Assembly (NCBI RefSeq): GCF_051622035.1
Contig: NC_135360.1
Coordinates: 3,717,501-3,781,500 of the forward strand
From: Arctopsyche grandis
Lineage: Eukaryota; Arthropoda; Insecta; Trichoptera; Hydropsychidae
Length of the DNA stretch: 64,000 nucleotides
Direction of reading: 5' to 3'
Part shown: positions 45,612 to 58,100 of the stretch, piece by piece
How positions within the stretch are numbered: position 1 is the first letter of the stretch
Layout of the letters: every line of letters starts with the position of its first letter
Program-made: the position numbers and the translations under genes
Notes under the pieces: generated by a model
What the model saw: the letters and a program-made list of their open reading frames with translations, nothing else
Database searches by the model: none
Told to the model about the DNA's origin: nothing

Positions 45612-45840
45612 GTATATAGCCAGCAGTTTAGTGATGCTAACCACCGAGAGGCTCTCGGGTTCAAGCCCCGGGTTGACCTCGATTGAAAGGACTTTATTCT
45701 GAGTATTTCTGCAGTGCTGCTGGTCAGACTTTGTGACTCCGAGTCGATCGTTTCCCATCAGAACTTGCCAATCTATCTGATTTCATTGTTGAAAGGATTC
45801 ATCGTCAAATTGGCAAAACCATCCTACCCACTATATCACC
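45612..45840 (+). mobile_element. tRNA-derived SINE
   Basis: The head is TATAGCCAGCAGTTTAGTGA and the B box GGGTTCAAGCCCC is at 45657-45669. The body TTGTGACTCCGAGTCGATCG and tail AAATTGGCAAAACCATCCTA match the 17570-17783 copy in the opposite orientation. Confidence 0.75.
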
Positions 45841-47590
45841 ACTGTTTGAATATAATGTCAAATTTATATATGTATAATCTTAATACTATAGATTTCGCTC
45901 AGCGGCAACCCATAATGGGATCAATTAAATTAAAAGTAAAAATATCATGCTCGGAACATTTTAAATATCATGTACATGTGACGTTCTGAAAACCAGACTG
46001 GTACAAGTGACATTTTTAAAAAAAGCTGGTTTAAAGTGCTAAAATAATAGCATTTCATATATGCTATTATTATATTTTCTGGTTTTCAGTCCGTTATATA
46101 TTGCCTATTTATTATATTTTCACAAAATAAATGTTCAAATGTAAAAAAAATCTAATTTTCATTATATTAAGTATTCTAATACAGACTGACATATTTTAGC
46201 AGCTTTCGAAGTTGAATATCGCATTTTGAAAACACTGCTTACATATATATTTATATACATATAATATATAGGTTTTAAGTTCGAATTGTTTAATGTTGCT
46301 AGAAGTTTATATATTACTATACTAATCGCAGAAGCAATATATACGTAGCGTATAAGTTTTTAATTTTGCCGCATTACTTTCTCCACACCTCCGTGTTTAA
46401 ATCCAGGTATTAATTCGTAAACGTTATTGTACAAATCGGGCCGTCTTCGACGAAGAAGATGGTCCAAAATTTAGAATTGTATGCAAAAACAAAAACAAAA
46501 ACAAAATTAAAAAAAAAAAGAGAAAAACTAGAGCCTCGCTAAGTTAGTTGTAAGTTATTAACTTAGCAGCTCATATCAAAATATATATAATATATATACG
46601 TGTATATATGTATCAACAGAGCACTTATAATCTTCTAGTAGGTATTATTGATTACGGATAAATGTATAAAATAAAGTAAAATAAAACAAACAAAAAAAAA
46701 AAAACATAAAACATTATATTTTCAGCCATGTATGTATGTATGTAGTTTGATGATCGTCCACCGAAATTCCTTACGTTGGTCACATTTATGGTCTTTTGAT
46801 ATTTTGGCTGCCGTACGTGACGATACGGTGTGGTAGAAGTACGGCGCAACGGGCCAAACTGTCGAATCAGATTTATTTTAAATGTAAAAATGTCAAGGAA
46901 TCATGTTTTTATAGTTTTCCTGCCTACTGAATATTTTATATAAATGATTGTAAATTTTCCAATAAATATGTCCAATTTCTCCATTGATCTTTTCATTCTC
47001 ATTCATCAGCCGTATCTATTTATTTTTATTCATTTATTTATAGCAAATTGCTAATGAATATATATGTATGATAGGTATAACAAAAGTAACAACCAAAATT
47101 ATAACATAATTAACAAAACTACATATAATTAGTAGAACATAACATAATATTATAATGCTAAACATTGCATGGTGCCACTTAAGAGGGCTGGACACCAGCG
47201 CCTTGTCCATACAAACGTATTACACTTCTCCCTTCCTCAATTATGGCACTAGAGAAATTATTTTTTAATATGCTATGGATATCCACCATTGGGATGCATC
47301 TATCGTTTTATTTTTTTGATTATTTATTTTTTATAGCGGCTAGGAGCCGCCAAACATCTATAAAATCGCCTCTTTTTTACACCCACAAAAAGAGTCCAGC
47401 TTGCTTATTTAACGGTCGATTTAAAAAAAATACGCACATAGTTGCACAGAAAATATCTTTCTCATACCGATGATGAAATTTTTTTAAAAATTGGTCTAAT
47501 TTTGTAGGAGAAAATAGGAGAATACGAAACCTCGATTTTGTCGATTTAAAATACGTATTATCTGGTCGAAGCGAAACTGTCGCATTCACT

Positions 47591-47591
<1 letters not shown>

Positions 47592-47671
<80 letters not shown>
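47592..47671. repeat. (TA)n microsatellite
   Basis: About 40 TA units. The flanking ACAGCCCTCTTAAG (right) and its near complement CTTAAGAGGGCTGGACACC (left, about 47180) suggest the run lies inside a ~550-bp inverted-end repeat, about 47178-47722. Confidence 0.8.
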
Positions 47672-47673
<2 letters not shown>

Positions 47674-47751
47674 AGAAAGGAACGGCAACAAAATTAAGGT
47701 TTCGGGTGTACAGCCCTCTTAAGTATGCGGTCTACCTTCGCATATTACATT

Positions 47752-47840
47752 AACCAGTAGCATAGCTCGGTCGTTAAGCTACTGCTTAACACCGAGAGGC
47801 GCCGGATTCGATCCCATGAGCTGACCTCGATTGAAAAAAA
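47752..47840 (+). mobile_element. SINE head fragment
   Basis: A tRNA-like head with A box TAGCTCGGTCG and B box GATTCGATCCC, followed by the family's GCTGACCTCGATTGAAA. The rest of the SINE body is absent. Confidence 0.65.
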
Positions 47841-48319
47841 TAGTATAGTATTAATAACAAAAATTCTATTGATAACTGGCTTACCTCGATAAAATAAACG
47901 AATTTTTGTTATTTATCCACAAGAATAGTCGAAATATGATTTTTCTAAGTGGAATTTTATTTAATTCTCATATAAAGACAATTTAATATATTATCCCTAT
48001 TAATTCAATTCAGATTCGTGTAAATACTAGTACGAGCTTTTAGCTCGAATTTTACCGATTCAAAATTCAGCATACTTCCAATTAACCCTTTTAAATGACA
48101 ACAAAAAATAGTGTGGCCAGAACACTATCCCAATAAACATGTTTCAATAGAAAATACTCAATTATAAAATAGTATTAACAGTGGGAAAAAATCCCAAATG
48201 AAAATACGTACTTTTGACTTTTGATTTGAACTGGACGACTACTTATAGAGATTTGAAAGCTGAAAAGTACTACAAATAAAAGATAAAATACCCGATTATT
48301 CCAATATTCATTTTGAACA

Positions 48320-48420
48320 GGAAATTGACAGATAGTTATCGTTAGTATGATGGACTATTCGGCTGACAGACGTTCCGTTATAAAGATTTTAGTGACTTTG
48401 TGACCAGTAATCACCCAACC
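48320..48420 (+). mobile_element. Half of a Mutator-like MITE
   Basis: It matches the right half of the 12434-12637 element (GATAGTTATCGTTAGTATGA, GTGACCAGTAATCACC) and abuts RTE debris, as at 12.4 kb. The left half is absent. Confidence 0.55.
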
Positions 48421-48429
48421 GAAACGAAC

Positions 48430-48800
48430 ATTCTAGATACATTCGAAATGTGGTGCTGGAGACAGATGCTCCGCATACCATGGACCGCAAGACGCACAAG
48501 CATCTTCATCCTCAGGGTTGACTGAGCAGAGAGCTGACAGACTCTTCACAATATCTAAGAAAATGGTTCTTTCATACTTTGGCCATATGGCCAGGAAGAA
48601 TGTGGAGAGGCTGGTAGTCACCGGAACGCTGGAGGGAAGGCTGGCGAGAGGACAATTTCCCAAGAGATGGTCTGACCAAATCAAGGAACTAGTGGGATCG
48701 TCTCTTAACTTGGCACAGAACCGGGAGTGAAGGAGGATTGTCAATCAAATCCAATGTGATACCAATGACCACGATGCTCAGCATTGAGCAAACGTGAAAG
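48430..48800 (+). pseudogene. RTE-type LINE fragment
   Basis: Broken frames read FEMWCWRQMLRIPWTARRT, then YFGHMARKN-ERLVVTGTLEGR and WSDQIKELVGSS, the C-terminal part of an RTE polyprotein. Several stops and shifts; no product. Confidence 0.75.
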
Positions 48801-49070
48801 AAGAATTGATTGGCCTGAAAGTCTTTGACATCAAGAAAAGAATAATTTCATATCAAATCTCCATTTGAAGGCGTCAAAATTAAAGATTTAAATAATGTTA
48901 AAAGGATTCGGCAATGAAAGTCCTCCTGAAAAATATGTTAACATTTTATGTCTCCAGCTCCCAATATTGAATCAAGCTCAATTTTCCAGATAGTAACGAT
49001 TTAAATAAAATAAACACAACATTCATATATATATAAATATATTTCGCATATAAGCATGTACAAAAACAAA

Positions 49071-52045
49071 TCACATAGCAATCGCTTGTTTGGTCTTCTT
49101 GTTGCTTTTGACGGGCATTTCTATCTGCTGCCAAGGCATCCGATGTGAAGATAGCGTATACCGCTTTTTCGGGGCTTTCCTTAGAGTCCTCATCTTTGAC
49201 ACGGAAGCGATACCCCGTCGCTGGAGCGAGACAAAGTGTTCGGACAAACCGCCACCTATATAAACAAATTAAAAATGAGAATCAATTTTTGACATATACA
49301 TATACACGTGCGTATACTTTTAATATTATGTGGGTTACCTTGAGGTTTAACATTCCTTAAATTGCCACACAAATCTTCCGAAGCCTGGTAGGTGGCTGGC
49401 GGCTCTTCGAACGTTCGTGCAGATATCTGAGGGGTTTTTATAGTGGACGCTTTCTTGACACTTCGGGTTTGACGCTGAGCCTCGTGCAAACTCTCCTGTT
49501 TTTGCAGAGCGTCCTTGATGAACCTCAACCTAATGAACGACAGTTTTGATTATTTACAAAACAAAAAAATAAAACGAACGCAAATTCATCAAAAAAAAAA
49601 AAAAATTCGGATGTGACCAACCCATGACTTTATCTATGCATTTGAGGAATATAAGATAGTTAAAAAACTAAATTCGATTATTAAACATACATACACGTTC
49701 ACACATACCGGTTATGAGAGCATCTTCGATATAGATTAAGCGCAAATGTAGGGAAACTTACAAAAGACAAAAGTTCTACTTCTGGTTGTCGGATTTTGTA
49801 CGAAATTTTTTTATTACTTAAAATCACTAATTATTATACACATTAAATATCAAGAAAATAAAATAAATTAAACAAAATAAAATAATGAAATATAGTTTAA
49901 AAAAAAAATACTACCGGTTTATGAATTTTGAACAAAACCTTATCAGCTCTAAATTAGTGCATACAGAATACAAATATAAATTTTCAGCTTGATACGTTCA
50001 GGGGTGTGGAAAGAATCGTGGTCACAACATTTTTGACCTTTTCAAGAGGAAAAAATCCCACTTCCGGTTTATAAAATTTAGTGATTTTTTTTTATTTTCA
50101 TCACATTGATACAATAATAATACTGGAATTTTTTCGTGAAGAGCACGCATCTTTAAGGGGTCGATAAAATAGTGGAAGAAAAATCGAACAAGAGTAAACT
50201 GCCACTTCCGGTCGACGGATATTAACCAAATTTTATACACAACTTGTTATTAAGCTAAAATTTCAGTTCAAAAAACCAAAAGGTTTCTGAGAAAAACATA
50301 CAAAAACCTCGATTCTCTAGAGTAAAAGTATTACTTCCGGTTCAGGTAAAAATATTCAAAATATATTAGGGTGTAAAATTTATAATTGCTATTACGTGTA
50401 AAAAAACTTCTGTTTCGGTTAGCGGTTTGGGAGATAATTGAAATCAAAAACTTGAAAAAAAAAGAGGACCCCTTTAAAGGGACGTACCATTTCCGGTCAA
50501 CTTAAAAATTTGAAAAAAATTTACGTCGTATCGATAAGAATTTCAGTGATCGATATTAAGTTTCAGCTCGATAGGACTAACGGTGTTCAAAAAATCCTCA
50601 AAATACACACTCATTTTTTCTAGATCTTGAAAGCGTGATCAGTGATCGATTCTGATTTCAAATCAGTCAAAATCTCGAGTTCGAATTTTCGCACAATCAC
50701 AAAACTTCATCTATTGTTACTACATACATACATAGATAAAATAAAAATGTATAATTACTTATAAATGTCGGCTAATTTCTTCTTCTCTACAGCTTTGTCT
50801 TTAGCTTTGCCTTTCTCGGCATTATGTTCTTTAATATGCCGTTTGGTTTTCAAGTCTTTCTTTTTGTTTTTCACCGGAGCGTTTATAGGTTTGTATTCCT
50901 CTGTGTTATCTTGCTCGTTCTCCTCTGGTTTATCGTCCAATCCTTGTCGAAGTTGTTCCATATTTTCTTTCTACAATTTTTAGTCAAACTATGATCTACT
51001 AGATTCATTAAACCGATTATAAAATTAGCAACACATACATATAATTCTGCCGCTGTGACTTTTCTGAACATCTTCGATGTGACTTTGTCGAGGTGCTTCT
51101 CATCCTTGATTATCTTTAACTCGGTGTCTACAACGTCTTGCAACAGTTCTTGGTGAGCCTGAATTTTAAATCCAATTACATTCGATCTGATTCAATTAAA
51201 CAAAGACCGAAATGAAACGTAACATACCTTATATGTAGGATTATAACTAGTGCCTTCATGAGGAACTGAAATAGACGGAAAACCTGATTTGGGAGGTTGG
51301 GGTTTTTTTGTTCTAACTTTCAGATTATTACAAAGCACTGTATCCACACTGAGCCACTCCTTGATGGGTTCATTTTTTTTTATTTGAATAGTAGCTGGAA
51401 TGAAACACAATAAAATAAACACATTGTACGTTCAACACTTGATTTTACTACTGAACTTACTTTCGTCTTCACCCCAAAGATCTCTAGAAAACTCTGTGCA
51501 ACTTCTCTTAAACGCTTCCACTCTACTTCTGTGCAATTCCCTGTTGATTTTGACATCGTTGAGTTTGCGTTCGGTGACGCCGCTTCTCAATTTCTTCTTG
51601 ATCGTGTGTCGACTGAGGGTCGCAAGCTTAGTGTGGTTTCTTTTACCGCTAGGGTCGGATACTTTAGACGTGTTCACCAATGCTTGGAAACAGGCAGGTT
51701 CCTTCTGCTGCAACAGCCTTCTGCGTTCAAGTTTTGTCAGATGTCTTCCACTGTTCTCTTTGATTTTAGTTTGATTTTTAGACGGTGCAGTATCGACCAC
51801 GAAAAGTTCATCGTCTGGTTTGGTTTCAAAATTTGTACTGAAACAAAAACACAATTATAGGTTATGTATGAATAAATAAGATTAGTATACAAATGCAACG
51901 AATGTATGTCGTAGGTTTACCCAAGTCGCTGCTGGAGCTGTTGGTCTTCGAGAAATTCATCAAGACCCGGAAGTCGAGCTTTTCTCCATGACTGTTTGCT
52001 GCGGCCTGAAGCCCTAACTGAGCCAGGAACTTTGCCACCAACCAT
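49071..52045 (-). CDS. NOP53: Ribosome biogenesis protein NOP53 (GLTSCR2 homologue)
   Basis: A predicted 458-residue nucleolar protein. The NOP53 family joins pre-60S particles and recruits the exosome helicase MTR4 for 5.8S/ITS2 processing. Minus-strand exons: 51921-52045, 51461-51837, 51228-51394, 51039-51158, 50759-50970, 49339-49529, 49071-49255. Family features in order: a basic N-terminus with LPGLDEFLEDQQLQQR; DDELFVVDTAP; a Lys/Arg-rich central region; DLWGEDE; VPHEGTSYNPTYKAHQELL (the family's GxSYNP segment); a charged Lys-rich helix (KKKDLKTKRHIKEH); and a C-terminus with LSEHFVSLQRRGI and APKKRYTLSSHRMPW, matching the conserved FxSxQRR tail. Length is close to the human protein. 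The intron between the two last exon pairs holds the ~1.1-kb ACCGGAAGT repeat. Confidence 0.85.
49605..50740 (-). repeat. Degenerate ~140-bp tandem repeat with ACCGGAAGT cores, copy A
   Basis: Six ACTTCCGGT-like cores on the plus strand lie near 49778, 49912, 50061, 50204, 50332 and 50486, spaced 128-154 bp. Units share AAATTT.CAG(C/T)T.GATA-like stretches downstream. It fills the NOP53 intron 49530-50758. An inverted counterpart at 60035-61118 aligns end to end. No long open frame and no transposon termini recognised. Confidence 0.7.
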
Positions 52046-52299
52046 GCTTATGTCAAATGACCACGTGCAAAGAAACAACTGTCAAACAACAGAGTCGACA
52101 ACGTAAAGATAAATTAACAAAATGATTGAGCATAACCTGAAGCGAAGTGATTAACAATTTCATGACACATATTTTACGAGAGATAAAAAGACATTCATGT
52201 GGATTATGCTGCGTTTATACGAGGCCAGTTTTTAAAAGATTCCACTATGCCAAGACAATATTGGCCTCCTCTAAATTCAACATTTTCTATTTTTGATGA

Positions 52300-52835
52300 T
52301 CATAGCTATTACAGAGTTTGAATTATATTGCTATGGTTATATATATTATTATATATATTATTATGGTTCCCTCATCACTGAGGATCGTGACTATGATGTC
52401 CGGTCAACCAGCTGCCTCCATTCAGTTCTAAATTCGGCCAGGCGAAGACTTGCTACCATGGAAGCGCCCGTCGCTGCAGATACTTGGTCAGTCCAGCGTG
52501 CGGGGGATCTGCCTCTGGCTCTTCTGCCTTCGACGCTACCAACCACAACCAACCGCTTCAGGCTCTCCTCACCTCTTCGTGCAATGTGGCCGAAGAACTG
52601 CAATATACGTTTCAGGCATATTGTTGACAGTCTATCCTTGATTTTTAATTCTTCAAGAATAGACACATTCGTGCGTTTGTCGGTCCAAGGCACGCGCAGT
52701 AGCCATCTCCAGGACCACATCTTGAAGGCATCGATTCTCCGTCTATCCGCCACCTTCATGGTCCACGTCTCGACACCATAAAGGCAGACAGAAAAAACGA
52801 GACTCTTCACGAGACGGATTTTGACAATTAGTAAT
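52300..52835 (-). pseudogene. RTE-type LINE 3' fragment with microsatellite tail
   Basis: The minus strand is open over 52391-52810 and reads the RTE C-terminal region (LYGVETWTMKVADRRR, LLRVPWTDKRTN, FFGHIARRGEESLKRLVV, GRSPARWTDQV). It ends with a 3' UTR of ATCAGTGATGAGGGA type and an (ATA)n tail near 52325-52365. The palm domain is missing. Confidence 0.8.
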
Positions 52836-52884
52836 AGACTTAGCTTTGACTTAGCAATTTTACCAAGAGTTTGAATTAGATCGT

Positions 52885-54140
52885 CAAAAAACCGATAAAC
52901 GGATTATTTTGTACTGTGGCGGCTCGCTTATACGACATGGTCGAGTTTGGTTGCCTTCCTGCGAGTGGGGACCAACCCGGCTGGGTTCGGAGTGCTGCTA
53001 CTCACTCTGTCTTCAGCTGTCATATAATAAACACGTGCATTAACATGCCAGTCGTCTCATTCGTTCATCCTCCATACTGGTGACCCCCGACATCGAGCCA
53101 CGCAGCCTCGATCAATTTCAACATGCCGCTCATCCCTGCCTCGCCGAGTCAGGCGGGAGAAGCTACCCGCCGCGCCCCCATCGCCATCAACACGCGTCGC
53201 GGCCCGCGGGTGACAATAAACGAGCAGACACGGCTACCTACCTACCTACCTACCTACCGACGTCCAGCCACAACGTCGACGACAGGTGCTTTTAAAAAAT
53301 GGGGGAGCGAATGAGACGACGATCTTGACAGCTGGATGTGGAGTCATGCGCGATCCACTACACATAGAACGGTCATCCAGCACCACAAGACATACACCAC
53401 CTCAGCACCATCATCATCATCATCATCATCAAGGCCCCGTCCGTCCCCACGAGCGTCGTCACGCCGAGACGGGCGGTAGCGCTACAACACCTCCACGAGC
53501 CACAACGACTCACAGTCCAGCTCGGAGTATCATCAACCACATCGATGCCCCTGCCGCCCCCGCCGCCCCACCAACCGACATCAGCCTCGGAAGAGCGGCG
53601 CCGCCGCAGCATCGCATCGCGCGACCATCGGACCACCCACCGTCCTGCTCGCGACGTCACCGCCCTCGAATCTACCGACCATTCAGGTACACCTATGTAC
53701 ACAGCGGATGACCCACGTCAACATTTTTTTTTCTCCCCACGTAATAATTTTTTCTCTTTGTGTAACAATAATTTTTTTTCTTTTGTAAAATTTGTTTCTT
53801 TGTAATTTTGGTATCGCTGATGCTGGGGGGGGAGTGATGTGGCGGCTCGCTTATACGACATGGTCGAGTTTGGTTGCCTTCCTGCGAGTGGGGACCAACC
53901 CGGCTGGGTTCGGAGTGCTGCTACTCACTCTGTCTTCAGCTGTCATATAATAAACACGTGCATTAACATGCCAGTCGTCTCATTCGTTCATCCTCCATAG
54001 TACATTGCGATCGCGCACACGACAATTGTTGCCAAGAAAATCGTGACTACGAAATATCTGACACTCGAATTGTCGTTAGTATGACGATTCGCGTAAATTT
54101 TCGAGTACCAGACATTCCGTTACAGGGCGGGTTAAAGGTT
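52885..54140. mobile_element. Old Mutator-like MITE split by the LTR element
   Basis: Sequence left of the LTR element (TAAACGGATTATT) and right of it (GCGATCGCGCACACGACAAT, CGTGACTACGAAATATCTGA) joins into one copy of the family at 20455-20610. The true ends are unclear. Confidence 0.5.
52915..53999 (+). mobile_element. TRIM-like non-autonomous LTR retrotransposon
   Basis: Two 162-bp LTRs (52915-53076 and 53838-53999) begin TGTGGCGGCTCGC, end TCCTCCATA and appear identical by eye. They are flanked by the 4-bp duplication GTAC (52911-52914 and 54000-54003). A primer-binding site TGGTGACCCCCGAC starts at 53078 and a purine tract GGGGGGGGAGTGA abuts the 3' LTR. LTRs hold a polyadenylation-type AATAAA. 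The ~760-bp interior has Pro/Thr/Arg-rich open frames (ATG at 53123), CTAC and CAT repeats, but no protease, reverse transcriptase or integrase. The primer site resembles a tRNA-Trp 3' end, which with a 4-bp duplication suggests a Ty3/Gypsy CsRn1-like parent (from memory). It inserted into an older MITE. Confidence 0.88.
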
Positions 54141-54689
54141 CGGACCGTTTCCCGGCCTATGGAAATTAAGTTGAATTTTGAAGAGGATCTTTATTACTCG
54201 ATTAATACAGGTGTATTTGTATGTACAGCGAAATAGGTAGGGGATTCGCTGGATCGAGCCAGGTCGAGTTCCTGAAGCTTATTGGCATCTGGGGACGATT
54301 CGCTAGTTTATAAAGGTGTTACTTGAGCAATCTGTAGCTGGGCTGGTGAGATCACGTTCTGGAAGATTCCAACGGGGTCAAGGTCTTCCTTTGTGTTCTA
54401 TGTTTGATGTGTAATTGCGTAGCTCCTTGGGATTTCCCGTGTACTCGTGATGGCGTATCTGGAGCGAGTCTAATCGCCTTTATGGGTAAGCTGGACGAAG
54501 TTTTTCGGAGAACAGGACGCGATGATGTAATTTGTACAGATTAAGTTCGATTAGGGAAATAGGTGATATCATCGACCTAGTTTCGTATGGTACAAGTCGT
54601 GCTATATCCTTACACCGTGATCGAGATTTTAGATCGAAACATGTGGCATCTGGCATCATTGAACATCTGGCACACAAAAAGCCCATCAA
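54004..54689. other. Intergenic sequence between NOP53 and COG7
   Basis: Apart from the MITE half ending near 54140, no gene or repeat was recognised in 54141-54689. Confidence 0.4.
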
Positions 54690-54786
54690 TCGAAATATTA
54701 TACCAACGAGAACTCGAGTGCCAGATATTCTGTATTCGCGATTTTTGTGGCCACGATTGTCGTTTTTGCGGAATAATCACCGAACC
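54690..54786 (-). mobile_element. Partial Mutator-like MITE
   Basis: It ends AATAATCACCGAACC at 54786 and contains CTCGAGTGCCAGATATTC and CGCGATTTTTGTGGCCA, as in other copies. It is separated from the next copy by a few bases. Confidence 0.55.
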
Positions 54787-54798
54787 GATGAACATTAT

Positions 54799-55084
54799 GG
54801 TAAACGGACTACTAGTCATATGTGAACCAGTCACAGGACAACCGGTCGCTCTAGATCAGTTATACGTGATCACCCGTCACACCAAAACTGGTCACACCCT
54901 AAAACTGGTCACGAGAAAACTGGTCACACCCTAAAATCAGTCACGAGAAAACTGGTTGACCGATTTTAGGGTGTGACCAGTTTTCTCGTGACCAGTTTTA
55001 GTGGGACGGGTGATCACGTGTGACCGATCTAGAGCGACCGGTTGTCCTGTGACCGGTTCACATTTGACTAGTAATAACCGAACC
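54799..55084. mobile_element. Mutator-like MITE forming a near-perfect long hairpin
   Basis: A 286-bp element with arms of about 125-130 bp that pair almost throughout; both arms contain GTGACCAG-type units repeated at short intervals. Duplications GAACATTAT (54790-54798) and GACCATTAT (55085-55093) match at 8 of 9. Terminal sequence matches the 12434 element. It ends 87 bp before the COG7 start codon. Confidence 0.8.
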
Positions 55085-55170
55085 GACCATTATATGTATT
55101 TTTTGACAATGGCAATATTGTATCAACTGTCACTTTGACATTTGTCAACGTGTTATTTTTCATCATAAAA

Positions 55171-58100
55171 ATGGTAAGTCGTAAAACAGCGCTTTGATTT
55201 TTTCACAAACTATAAAATTGGAAACGTAATAGTAAGATAGTAACTAATTTGAATATCGCAAAATACACAAAATTAAGCACGAAAAAATATTTTTCGTAAT
55301 GAAATTGTATTAAATTTGTTCAATGTTTTAATTCAATGGCAGAATAACTTTTCATAGAATTTATTTTATTTATTTTATTTATTTTATTTTACATATATAC
55401 CAGGAAGGCCTTACAGGTAAATCCCAATGCGCCTTCCTGGCCAATTACAAATACAAATGCAGCATTTTTTTATTATAAGTCGTTGAATTGCGAGACACTG
55501 AAAAAACTCGCAAATTAACGAGACATCTATGAATTGTACATAAATTTTTATTGTACATCCATCAAATTTCAAATAGTGGTGACATAGTTGAATGATACCT
55601 TCCACAAGTCGTTACATTTTTTGTATATAAAGTTTATTGTTTAAGAATATCATTCATTTGTGCAATACACAAAACTGACCGGTTTCTCATACTTTCCAGG
55701 ACATCAAATCATTTTCTGGCGATGATTTTAATGCTAAAGAATGGATTAACAACGCTTTCCAATCATCAAACCAAAATGATAACAAAGAGGTAATTAAACC
55801 CAAAATAGATACATACACTCACTTAACTATCATATTACGTTAATTACTTTTTACAGATTTTTCTCAGTAACACTCTCTCAACACTTCAATTATATATGCA
55901 ACAGCTGAACAATGCTCTCGAAGAGACTACATCTCAAGTACTATAATTGCTTTCAATATTTATTCATTGTGGGTGTATACATAGTTTGGATTGCTCTAAA
56001 TCGTTTGGATATTTTAACACAGGTCTTCTCTGGATTGCCGAAGATAATAAGCGAATCGCATTTGGTAGAGGCGGGTGCTAAAGAGCTGTCCTCTCTATCG
56101 GGCGAATTGGAAGACGCCTTGACGACAGCTCAACAATCTGCCGGACATCCTCTTCACATGCTCCAGCGCACCGACAGACTCAAAGCGAAACTTGAAGTAT
56201 AATTTGTATTACGCTATGTAAATATTGTTGTCGTATTTTAGCTTACGATCGTATAAATTGTGTCAGATGGCGAGACACGCTCTGCAAGAGGCGGACAAAT
56301 GGGCTGCTCTCAGTTGTAAATTGGAGACCGCGTTAGAAGCTGGAGAGGTTTTAGATTTGCCAAGTCATACCAAGCTTTTGGAGGATATGAACGAATGCTT
56401 AGACGTATGTAATTTTAAGTACACAATGTAATCAATCTATTTGTATATGTATTCACTTATTAGTCGAAAAGTTTTGTGTTATTGTTGATAGATGAGTCTA
56501 CCTCTTTCCACCAATATCTCAAGACTCGTTTTCCCAACTTTTTTGGTGTATTTTGTCGTTGAGTTTGTATACATATACATATGTATTACAACTGGTCAAA
56601 ATATATTACAACTGAAAATTCAGTTCAACTATAAGTTGGTATCAGGTTAGGAAAACATCATTCAACCAGTAAATTAAGTTCGTCAGCCACATTTTTGTTT
56701 TGAACACATTCTTAGAGTTATCGTAATACAATACTTATTACCATAGTTCATAATACCTAGCAAATATTAGCACATTATTGAATTCTAAAGCATTCGTGGA
56801 AACATTAGAACTGTCAAAAATCAACCGTTATATTACAACTGGCGCACATTGTTGAAAGTATATTTGCGCTTGTGGAGCAACAGTTTACTAGTTGAATTGT
56901 ATTCGAATATGAATGACCTAAAACGCCGGTTGGGAGATATTACAACTGAAAATACACTTCGACTGTAACATACATATACAAAACACGAAATACGAAAATG
57001 TGTTGATACCAACTTATAAATTGTGTGTTAATAGGTAAAAAATCTATGAATGATCACGATATGTCTAGCGTATTAAAGATATTATATACATGTATACAAA
57101 AAAAAAAAAAACATTATTGTATACCATATATGTACAAACTCCTGTTTAAGCAGACGAAAAGTTGAGAAAACGAGTCTCGAGATATTGCTAGTTGGTAGAA
57201 AGGAGTTGATAGATATTGTTCAATATTGAAAGTTACTTGTTTCTAGACTGAGCCGCAGAATTAATTTCTAAATGTTTTTTAGATGTTATCGGGATCAAGT
57301 GACCACGAAGACAAAAGAATTCAATTGGAGGGTTTGAAAAATCGTCTTGAAGCAGTTTTGAGTCCGACTGTTGTCGAAGCTTTTACCGAACAACAATCAG
57401 GTATAAACAGTACAATTCATTTTTTTTTTTTTTTTGGGTCTGGGTCACTGCATCAAAAGTTGGAAAATCGAAAAGCAAAGATCGAAAAGAATGTATGCAT
57501 GGTAAACGGGTAGTATATATGTATATACTACCCGCTCTTCATACGTATGCATGGTAAATGGACTATTTCTCATATCGTCATAAAAATCGCGAAAAAGTTT
57601 CGATCTTTCGACATTCGCTCAAGTCACTTTCAATGCAGTAACGGCCACCGTAAAATGACAGATGAACTGTATCGGCAACGTCGCGAATACTCAAATACGA
57701 ACTGACAACGACCGACGCTTCTCTCTACTGGATTCTTTTTTTTTTTTTTTACTCTTCGGCTTGAGACCTTCGACACCTACGACCTTGGTTTCGACTCTAC
57801 GATCTGACATCATCATTCATATTCATACGTAATACGTAAACAAAAGTAAACACTTTTGACAGTTGACGGTTGTCAATAGCGGAAGACTGCTGCAACGTTG
57901 TCACTTTTTATATCTATTCTAATGCTAGCATATATTTTTATTACATACCTCCTTTACGTTTCACTTACGATTACAATTCAGGAAAAAGTTTGCCTCTTAT
58001 CCGATCGTTTTCATACTTTGCCATATTGCTCATTTTGGTCATCAATATAAGTAAATGGATCCTCCGCCATTACGATGGTGCAAAAATATCGTGTAAGACG

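Noticed and set aside
53286-53711. Pro/His/Thr-rich frame inside the TRIM element as a host gene
   Set aside because: It lies between two LTRs with primer site and purine tract; treated as retroelement interior.
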